Shown here: in pieces, positions 43,924 to 50,055 of the stretch
How positions within the stretch are numbered: position 1 is the stretch's first letter
Layout of the letters: each line of letters opens with the position of its first letter
Source of the DNA: Bacillus sp. FJAT-22090
GTDB taxonomy: Bacteria; Bacillota; Bacilli; Bacillales_A; Planococcaceae
Direction of reading: 5' to 3'
Assembly (NCBI RefSeq): GCF_007676755.1
Contig: NZ_VEBK01000001.1
Span: forward strand, 486,130 to 550,129
DNA: 64,000 bases
Notes under the pieces: model-generated
The model's input: the letters and a program-made list of their open reading frames with translations, nothing else
Database searches by the model: none
What the model was told of the DNA's origin: nothing
Program-made: the position numbers and the translations under genes

Positions 43924-44679
43924 TTATCGAATAATATTACGGGTGCTATGTTTCTTCTTCCTTTTTTTCTTTTTACTGTACCTTTCACTCAATGGCTTGC
44001 CAAACTCTGGATACATTTGCTTTACTAAATTTATATTTTTACAAATATAATAATAGCGATGTATAAAAATAGAACAAAAAGCAGTAAAGATAGACAATAA
44101 AGAAATACAGACAATCATTAGTATAAAAACAGCAGAATCTGTATAAATAAAAGATAAAATCAGTTGTCCCAATACATAACCTGCTCCTCCAACAACTGAC
44201 CATGTAACGGAGATACTATTTTTTTGCTGTAATTTATAATACGTTCCCGTATAGAGTGCTTTCCAATTCAGCCAGTTCATCCCTATTAATAAAGCAATAA
44301 AAAATAGTACTCCAATTACTAATGGCCCACTACCTTTTGCACCCATATTTAGATATATCATTTTTTGTATCGCTAAAAAATATATATAAGTATTCACTAC
44401 ACCATAGATTCCAAAAAACAAATAATATGATTTCTCATTCTTATAAGGATCGATCAAATAAATGATCGCCCAAAGTTGAACAATCCCCACTGGTATAATA
44501 GCTGCTATAAAGTAAGATAACGAAAAAGGAACTGCTACAATCGGTAATAAACCAATCAAATATAAAAGTATTAGGAAGAAACAAATTATATTAGATCTAT
44601 TTTCCTTAGGAGTTTGTAACCTTAAATAAGACTCTGCAATCTTATCTATATTTTTCTTTTTTATTAAAGTTCTCTCCAA
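43924..44679 (-). CDS. polytopic membrane protein at the end of the T7SS region
   Basis: A 251-residue membrane protein with about six helices (for example FFLILLYLIGLLPIVAVPF, LVIGVLFFIALLIGMNWL, VFILMIVCISLLSIFTAF). It has a cytoplasmic-type basic tail (SKKKKRKKKHSTRNIIR). No family was recognised. Its place after the LXG cassette suggests an additional immunity-like or accessory membrane protein, but a REP-like palindrome and a 136-bp gap separate it from the cassette. The annotated TTG start is weakly supported. The last seven codons fall in a REP-like half-site, so the C-terminus may be a late extension. Confidence 0.5.
   Translation of the reverse strand: MERTLIKKKNIDKIAESYLRLQTPKENRSNIICFFLILLYLIGLLPIVAVPFSLSYFIAAIIPVGIVQLWAIIYLIDPYKNEKSYYLFFGIYGVVNTYIYFLAIQKMIYLNMGAKGSGPLVIGVLFFIALLIGMNWLNWKALYTGTYYKLQQKNSISVTWSVVGGAGYVLGQLILSFIYTDSAVFILMIVCISLLSIFTAFCSIFIHRYYYICKNINLVKQMYPEFGKPLSERYSKKKKRKKKHSTRNIIR
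43931..43946. repeat. REP-like half-site (site 3) inside a gene end
   Basis: ATAATATTACGGGTGC matches one arm and part of the core of the palindrome at 40322-40356. On the minus strand it encodes the last residues (STRNII) of the membrane protein ending at 43924. Confidence 0.45.
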
Positions 44680-44752
44680 TCTCTTTCAAGCAAGATGATA
44701 CATCATACTCTACGTTTTATTTCCGAACCTCCGTTAACTAAAATTCAAATAA

Positions 44753-44801
44753 TATGACAAAAGTGTTACAGGTGCCAGGCGCCAGTAACACTTTTGTCAT
44801 A
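44753..44801. repeat. REP-like palindrome (site 4)
   Basis: Perfect 17-bp arms (TATGACAAAAGTGTTAC and GTAACACTTTTGTCATA) surround the core AGGTGCCAGGCGCCA. The core is of the same GGTGCC-R-GGCRCC type as sites 1 and 2, while the arms differ. It lies between the DUF5085-like gene and the terminal membrane protein gene. Confidence 0.7.
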
Positions 44802-44815
44802 CACTCTTTTTCTAA

Positions 44816-45265
44816 TCATAATACTCCTAGACTCATTTCAGCATAGGTGCGGTTGGATCTTGTTTTTTTAAACTGAACGAAGACTGGTGTTTTTTGTGTC
44901 ATATTATGCGCTTCCATATAGCTAAATAGTTCCCAATATTTCACTTGGGATTGTACTTCATACTCTTCTGTTACCCTAGTCATCAATAAGTTATCAACAC
45001 TAAAATAACTACTGAAGCTCACTTCTTCCTCTTTAAGTAGCGAGAAATGACTCTCTTTAACCGGTAGAAAAATTTGAGCAGTCATTATTTCAGCTGTCGG
45101 ATCACTTATAATGGAAAAGAATAGTTGCCCTGTTGGATGATATCCATGTCCCGTTAATATTAAGTCGAAATCATTAAAAGCAATATCAATTTCCTCGGGC
45201 AAAAAGTTATACAATTTCGAGGCGACATTACGGTAAGCAATTTGATGGTTTTCTACAATCATCAT
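44816..45265 (-). CDS. T7SS-associated DUF5085-like protein, copy 2
   Basis: Soluble protein of 149 residues. With the upstream gene it shares an alternating beta/alpha pattern (TGQLFFSIISDPTAEIMTAQ, AQIFLPVKESHF, VKYWELFSYMEAHN, PVFVQFKK) that resembles the GyrI-like effector-binding fold. I recall this family as DUF5085, found downstream of LXG toxin genes and in the staphylococcal ess locus, but could not search it. It overlaps the upstream gene by 4 nt. The function is unknown. An immunity-accessory or chaperone role is inferred only from location. Confidence 0.6.
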   Translation of the reverse strand: MMIVENHQIAYRNVASKLYNFLPEEIDIAFNDFDLILTGHGYHPTGQLFFSIISDPTAEIMTAQIFLPVKESHFSLLKEEEVSFSSYFSVDNLLMTRVTEEYEVQSQVKYWELFSYMEAHNMTQKTPVFVQFKKTRSNRTYAEMSLGVL

Positions 45266-45717
45266 TCATCCCCCTGCCCTTTGATAGGCACATATAGATC
45301 AATAATATAATCGCCATACACTTCCAGCAAAACGCAATAATACGTATCATCCAACTGTATAGCGTTAGCCCGCGCATAAGTCTTCACTTTCTCGTAAGCA
45401 GCGTAGAAATCCATTTCTTGATCCGCTTGGCGTAGTAATAATGCTCTGTCCAGCACTAACGTTTCCCGAAATGTAAAATCTTTTTCATCTGACAGGACAA
45501 CTGGGCTACTAATAGGTAAGTAATATGTAAATCGTCCAGACTTTTCATCAGTCGGACTTTGTTCAAATGAAAAAGACAACGGACCATTTTTGTATACATC
45601 CTTATTTAGCGCAAAGTCTTCCAGCATATAAATACTTTCTTGCCAATCCGCTTTTTTCTGCTCCACTTCATACGTCAACACATTCTCAAAAACTAACGAA
45701 CACATTTCAATTCCCAT
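45262..45717 (-). CDS. T7SS-associated DUF5085-like protein, copy 1
   Basis: Soluble 151-residue protein, apparently a distant paralogue of the next gene: same length and the same order of elements (PLSFSFEQSPTD, FTYYLPISSPV, FYAAYEKVKTYARANAIQL, YYCVLLEVYGDYIIDLYVPI). The fold looks like the GyrI-like/effector-binding beta-alpha sandwich. AAAGGGTG precedes the ATG. It lies 27 nt after the second membrane protein of the LXG cassette and is translationally coupled to the next gene. No catalytic motif was recognised. Confidence 0.6.
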   Translation of the reverse strand: MGIEMCSLVFENVLTYEVEQKKADWQESIYMLEDFALNKDVYKNGPLSFSFEQSPTDEKSGRFTYYLPISSPVVLSDEKDFTFRETLVLDRALLLRQADQEMDFYAAYEKVKTYARANAIQLDDTYYCVLLEVYGDYIIDLYVPIKGQGDE

Positions 45718-45744
45718 ACTTTTTCACCCTTTCTAATTTTAAAA

Positions 45745-46503
45745 CTATTTATTCAAATAACCACGCTCATTAAAATTAAAGCTTTTAAATCGGATTTTAC
45801 AATACAAAATGACAAGTTGCTCTGGCAAAATAAAGAGCATTACAAAAAACAGCCCAATACCTATTACAATAAATATTATCTTATCAAGTTCATTAATAGC
45901 AGACGTTCTCACAATATATTGAATGATAAAAATTAATCCTAGACTTCCAATAATTGTAGTCGGCACATACGACGTAGTTTCAAAACGACTTCTTAATGCG
46001 TCTTTTTTAGTGCCTTTTCTATAATGTCCTTTTTTCAATAAAATAAAGAAACGTATAAAAGTCACAACAAATATTATCAAACCAATTCCAAGTATGATAT
46101 ACGTAAATTGAAGGAGAGATCCTGCATCAGCCACTTTTTCCTCCCCAGCGTAACCGATTATAAACAAAGCACAAATTAAAAAGGAAATTGAAAATAGGTT
46201 TTGTGACACTAAAATAGATAAAAAATACTGCGTTTTTTCACTTTTTGTATATACAATTGGCATTGAATAGATAAGTGATAATACACTAAGTATTACTGTA
46301 CCTATAAAATGAATCAAAAGAATTTGATCCTTATATGGATAGACGGTATAACTACCTGCCATGAAATACTCTAATGCAAATAGTAAACCCTGCAAGAATA
46401 TAGACAATATTAGTGCACCTGACAAAGCTCCCGGGCTTTGTCTTCCTGATTCGAATGGCCCTCTAAGTACTTCAAAATCTTCCTCTTTTAGTTTTCTTGT
46501 CAT
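45745..46503 (-). CDS. LXG-cassette membrane protein B (tandem paralogue, putative immunity)
   Basis: A 252-residue membrane protein with six or seven helices, closely similar (roughly two thirds identical by eye) to the gene upstream. Both share the soluble start KLKEEDFEVLRGP, the motif SGRQSPG, VTFIRFFILLKKGHYRKG-type loop, and the end FVMLFILPEQLVILYC followed by RFKSFNFNERGYLNK. The ATG at 46503 is preferred over 46521 because GGAG lies 7 nt before it. Its position after an LXG toxin and its membrane location suggest immunity against a membrane-acting effector, possibly with a specificity different from its twin. This is an inference. Confidence 0.65.
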   Translation of the reverse strand: MTRKLKEEDFEVLRGPFESGRQSPGALSGALILSIFLQGLLFALEYFMAGSYTVYPYKDQILLIHFIGTVILSVLSLIYSMPIVYTKSEKTQYFLSILVSQNLFSISFLICALFIIGYAGEEKVADAGSLLQFTYIILGIGLIIFVVTFIRFFILLKKGHYRKGTKKDALRSRFETTSYVPTTIIGSLGLIFIIQYIVRTSAINELDKIIFIVIGIGLFFVMLFILPEQLVILYCKIRFKSFNFNERGYLNK

Positions 46504-46528
46504 TTGAGCACTCCACTTCAATTTAACC

Positions 46529-47281
46529 CTACTTATTCAAATAACCACGGTCGTTAAAGTTAAAGCTTTTAAAACGGAACTTACAATATAGAATGACAAG
46601 CTGCTCTGGTAAAACAAAAAGCATGACAAAAAATAGAGCAATCCCAATCACAATAACAACAATAGCATTTAAATCGTCCATAGCAGTATTCCTAACCACA
46701 TATTGGATGATAAAAACGATTCCAACACCACCTAGAATAGCTACTGGCATATACTTGGATGTTTCGAATCGATTTCTCAACTCTCCCTTTTTAGAGCCTT
46801 TTCTATAATGCCCTTTTTTTAAGAGAATATAGAAACGAATAAACGTTGCTATAAAAACCAAGAACCCTAAAGCCAATAAAATATAAGTAAAATTTAAAAG
46901 TGAACTAGGAGTAGCAGTCATCCCTTCTCCCTCTTTTCCTATAATAAATATTGCACAGATAAAAATAGAGAGGGAGAAGATGTTTTGTGATATTAATATA
47001 GAAACTAAATACTGCATTTTTTCACTATTTTTATATACAGCTGGGATAGCATAAATGAGAGATAACACCACGAGCATAGCTGTTAAACAAAAATGAACCT
47101 TTAATATTTCGTCCTTATATGGGAAAATGGTTGAATCTGCTGCAACAAAATACTCTAAAGCATAGAGCATTGGTTGAAATATTATTCCTAATATTAAAGC
47201 GAATGCCAAATTTCCAGGGCTTTGTCTTCCTGAATCGAGTGGTCCTCTAAGTACTTCAAAATCTTCTTCCTTCAATTTCAA
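46529..47281 (-). CDS. LXG-cassette membrane protein A (tandem paralogue, putative immunity)
   Basis: A 250-residue membrane protein of the same family as the following gene (KLKEEDFEVLRGPLDSGRQ at the start, LLKKGHYRKGSKK loop, RFKSFNFNDRGYLNK at the end). The frame opens at 47314 inside the LXG gene. The TTG at 47281 with AGAGGTG about 8 nt upstream gives a start aligned with the paralogue. It begins 21 nt after the LXG stop codon, the classic position of a cognate immunity gene. It may belong to the DUF5079/DUF5080-type families known near T7SS loci, but I could not verify that. Confidence 0.65.
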   Translation of the reverse strand: MKLKEEDFEVLRGPLDSGRQSPGNLAFALILGIIFQPMLYALEYFVAADSTIFPYKDEILKVHFCLTAMLVVLSLIYAIPAVYKNSEKMQYLVSILISQNIFSLSIFICAIFIIGKEGEGMTATPSSLLNFTYILLALGFLVFIATFIRFYILLKKGHYRKGSKKGELRNRFETSKYMPVAILGGVGIVFIIQYVVRNTAMDDLNAIVVIVIGIALFFVMLFVLPEQLVILYCKFRFKSFNFNDRGYLNK

Positions 47282-47301
47282 GTCAGTAACACCTCTTTCT
47301 T

Positions 47302-48873
47302 TTAATGAAACCATCCTTTAATATGATCCATCACAGATTTATCCTCTTTCCCAAATTTCATATTTAGCAGTGAGTTTGCAGCTATCCCAAGACCTACTCC
47401 TACAGCGGTTCCTACTCCAGGAATAGGAATCGCTACAGTTCCTAAGGCTGTTAATCCGGCTTGCACTGCACCACCAACGGCTACATCAATTGCAGTATCA
47501 ACTGTAGCTCTTCCAGCAGCTTCTCCATCGCTAAGTCCTGCATCCTTTGCAGTCGTATAGTTACCATAATAGCTTAAGCCTGCTCCAATCGGACCAAGGG
47601 CTTTTGTTGCACCTTTTAAAGGACCATTAGTGACCATTCCTTTAACGTCTACAATATCTGTAAAAGCTTTTCCGGTCCCCTTAAGCGTTGCACTACCGAC
47701 AGTTTTAGCCTTTTGAACATTTGTTGCTTGATCGTTCCAATAGGCAAGAGAAGGATGTTTTTTTAATGCTTCATCCCCTGTCCCAGACCAACCGCTCTGT
47801 CCTGGTTTCTTTGTTCCATACTTCAGTGTGACTGTGTTGTTTGCTGCAATCTCATAATGCTTCGGTGACCATTTTTTATTTCCTTTTGGAACATTTTTCA
47901 TCAACTCTTTAAATCCTTTAGCATCTAAATCTGCTCTTAAACTACTTACTGCTTTACCCGTAGCGTTAATACGATATCCGTATGTCCCGGTTTTTGGATC
48001 AAATACACGAGATGTACTTAGCCCACCATCATTTCCAGCAACATACATACCGAAAGCAGAAACGCCACCTGTAATTGCAGTGTTCGCTCTTTTAGCTAAT
48101 CCAACAGCTTCCTTCAAAACCATGACACTTGGGTTTGCCGAAGAAACATCTCCTGGCTTTTCTTCTTTCCCCTCCGCGTCCACGTTGTCCGTATCTCCCA
48201 CACGACTATCTAGCTCCGTTCTAAGCGGATGATTTTCGCTATACTCCTTCCAACGTTCCGCAGGGAAGTCAATATCCGTCAAACCGTCATTCATCATACC
48301 TTCGATTTCCAGTAACCACAGTTCCAGCGTAAGAAGATCTGACTCCACTTGTGTTAATGCAGTCGTTTGAGTCGAGTCAAATTCATTTAGATCCGTAACT
48401 GTATTATCTCGTTTTTTCTTAGCGTTCGTTACACCATCCTGCACACCGCTATCATCCAAATGGGGGAGTGCAACGATATCTGCGACTTGATCCATAATGG
48501 CATTTGTTTCATCTGTGAGATTACTCGTTACTTGAGAAATTTCCGTTAGGCCTTCTTCCACTTCGCCTTCTAAAAAGCTTTGGCGAATAAAACCATTTGG
48601 ATCTGGCTCTAAAGCATCAAGTGCTGCATCCATTTGTGTAAGTGTTGTCTCAAAGTAATTTTTACAAGTCGTGAAAAATTGAAGGAAGGGCAAATGGCAA
48701 TCATTATAAAATGCGCGGATTGCATTTCCACCTTCTCCTTTTAAGGAATCTTCCATGGAAACAAGGCCTTCTATCGCGGTTTCGATTGATTTCATTTCTC
48801 CTTCTATCCGATTAAGCATATTAATATTGCGTTGCAAGCCATCGTGAAAAGGACTGACATCTAATACTTTCAT
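47302..48873 (-). CDS. LXG-domain type VII secreted effector with glycine-zipper C-terminus
   Basis: A 523-residue T7SSb effector. Residues 1 to about 200 are the LXG domain, a long helical hairpin (KVLDVSPFHDGLQRNINMLN, GNAIRAFYNDCHLPFLQFF, the latter containing the LXG-type central segment). The middle (about 290-440) carries YGYRINATGKAVSSL and KWSPKHYEIAANNTVTLKYG. The C-terminus (about 453-500) is hydrophobic and rich in Gly and Ala (DVAVGGAVQAGLTALG, PIPGVGTAVGVGLG), a glycine-zipper pattern. No nuclease, ADP-ribosyltransferase or NADase motif was seen, so a membrane-perturbing activity is the best guess. The ATG at 48873 overlaps the upstream partner gene by 4 nt. Confidence 0.82.
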   Translation of the reverse strand: MKVLDVSPFHDGLQRNINMLNRIEGEMKSIETAIEGLVSMEDSLKGEGGNAIRAFYNDCHLPFLQFFTTCKNYFETTLTQMDAALDALEPDPNGFIRQSFLEGEVEEGLTEISQVTSNLTDETNAIMDQVADIVALPHLDDSGVQDGVTNAKKKRDNTVTDLNEFDSTQTTALTQVESDLLTLELWLLEIEGMMNDGLTDIDFPAERWKEYSENHPLRTELDSRVGDTDNVDAEGKEEKPGDVSSANPSVMVLKEAVGLAKRANTAITGGVSAFGMYVAGNDGGLSTSRVFDPKTGTYGYRINATGKAVSSLRADLDAKGFKELMKNVPKGNKKWSPKHYEIAANNTVTLKYGTKKPGQSGWSGTGDEALKKHPSLAYWNDQATNVQKAKTVGSATLKGTGKAFTDIVDVKGMVTNGPLKGATKALGPIGAGLSYYGNYTTAKDAGLSDGEAAGRATVDTAIDVAVGGAVQAGLTALGTVAIPIPGVGTAVGVGLGIAANSLLNMKFGKEDKSVMDHIKGWFH

Positions 48874-49172
48874 GGCGCCACCTGCTTCGGACCATCGATT
48901 GTACATTGCATAGCACTGGATATTTTCTCATCGGATTCCTTCATAAACTCAACGGAACTCGTAGTAGTTTGGATATTTGTATTTAATACGGTTTGGTATT
49001 TCGTCAATAGCTGTTCAAGTTTAGTCGAAAGCTCCGTCAATTTAGTGACCACATCTAATGTATTTCCAGTAATCGGCGGCTCCGCCTTCGGATTAAGCAT
49101 CTCCGTAGCATTTGTCATTTCACCTAATTGAGTTTCTACGTCTGCATATACAATTTTCACTTCAGTTGACAT
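48870..49172 (-). CDS. LXG-associated small helical partner (YwqI/DUF5344-like)
   Basis: A 100-residue helical protein (EVKIVYADVETQLGEMTNAT, TKLTELSTKLEQLLTKYQTV) in the position and style of B. subtilis YwqI. Such WXG100-like small proteins (Lap or LXG-associated) bind the LXG domain and help present the effector to the secretion machine. GGGAGGAG precedes the ATG. It overlaps the effector gene start by 4 nt, indicating coupled synthesis of the complex. Confidence 0.75.
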   Translation of the reverse strand: MSTEVKIVYADVETQLGEMTNATEMLNPKAEPPITGNTLDVVTKLTELSTKLEQLLTKYQTVLNTNIQTTTSSVEFMKESDEKISSAMQCTIDGPKQVAP

Positions 49173-49189
49173 AAATGTCTCCTCCCTCG

Positions 49190-49543
49190 TTAATTAGAAG
49201 CTTTAGCCCGTGCTTCTTCTGCCAGTAGATTTGCAATCGTTTGTTGTATGGATTCGATTTCTGCCATAAGTGATGTAATTTTACTGGAGATAGCACTAAA
49301 AACAGCAGCGAATTGGGCACCTACTATTTCTAAAAACGAAGTATGGATTCCTGCTTCTCGAATGTCATCGAAGCTCGTTGCAAGTGTTCCATGCCATGTC
49401 GTTGTCGTTAGTTCTGGTTCCATACATTTATGTTCATTTTCACTAAATTGACCTTGTTTTTCTGTAATCGATCCTTGGCATTCAATCAATCGTCTAAGTT
49501 CCTCTTGTTTTTTGTGTAAAAGTGCATAATAATATCCAAGCAA
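49190..49543 (-). CDS. LXG-associated helical partner (YwqH/DUF5082-like)
   Basis: A 117-residue coiled-coil protein (YYYALLHKKQEELRRLIECQ at the N-terminus; SSKITSLMAEIESIQQTIAN at the C-terminus) resembling B. subtilis YwqH, which precedes ywqI and the LXG gene ywqJ in the same order. It is probably a targeting or stabilising partner for the LXG effector. The start is a TTG with GGGGAGG upstream, 2 nt after the yueC-like stop. This close join links the effector cassette to the secretion core. Confidence 0.75.
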   Translation of the reverse strand: MLGYYYALLHKKQEELRRLIECQGSITEKQGQFSENEHKCMEPELTTTTWHGTLATSFDDIREAGIHTSFLEIVGAQFAAVFSAISSKITSLMAEIESIQQTIANLLAEEARAKASN

Positions 49544-49545
49544 AT

Positions 49546-50055
49546 CTATTTCCTCCCCTCATTGACCTTTTTCATAGAAGTATCCGATGTTTGAACCAAT
49601 TTTGGTATAAAAACTATAAACAATACAACGAGTCCTACAGCGATGATAGCTAATAAAATCATCGTGCGGATTCTATTATTAGCTATTTCACCTTCGTCCA
49701 ATGGACTAGTAGATAACTCCTTCTTCCCTTTTCCTTCATTCGAAAATAGTTTGAGTTCGGAAGATCTGACTGCTACCGTACTAATCTCTCCTCGCTTATC
49801 GGTTTGAAATAGAAAGGATGTGTCGTTTCTATTAGGAAGCTGCTTTCTCCCATCAAAATAAATAGTAAATTGTTTCTCGGGAATTGTGTTCTTCATCTCT
49901 GTTTTTTTCTCATCATGCAAATAATCGGTGTTTTTCTTGAACTTTAACTTTTCATATATAACCGGTTCCAAATCCTTTACTTGCTCTTCCGCGTGTACAA
50001 ATTGGACCGCTGTCGACCAAACTATCAATAGCAATAGGATAGTTCTAATTTTCAT
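49546..50055 (-). CDS. yueC: type VII secretion membrane protein EssA/YueC
   Basis: A 169-residue core component of the T7SSb (EssA in S. aureus, YueC in B. subtilis). It has a signal peptide (residues 1-22, TILLLLIVWSTAVQFVHA), an extracytoplasmic hydrophilic region with FTIYFDGRKQLPNRNDTSFL, and one C-terminal transmembrane helix (about 131-152, MILLAIIAVGLVVLFIVFIP). The ATG overlaps the end of the upstream gene by 11 nt. Size and topology match EssA, although sequence conservation in this family is low. Confidence 0.75.
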   Translation of the reverse strand: MKIRTILLLLIVWSTAVQFVHAEEQVKDLEPVIYEKLKFKKNTDYLHDEKKTEMKNTIPEKQFTIYFDGRKQLPNRNDTSFLFQTDKRGEISTVAVRSSELKLFSNEGKGKKELSTSPLDEGEIANNRIRTMILLAIIAVGLVVLFIVFIPKLVQTSDTSMKKVNEGRK

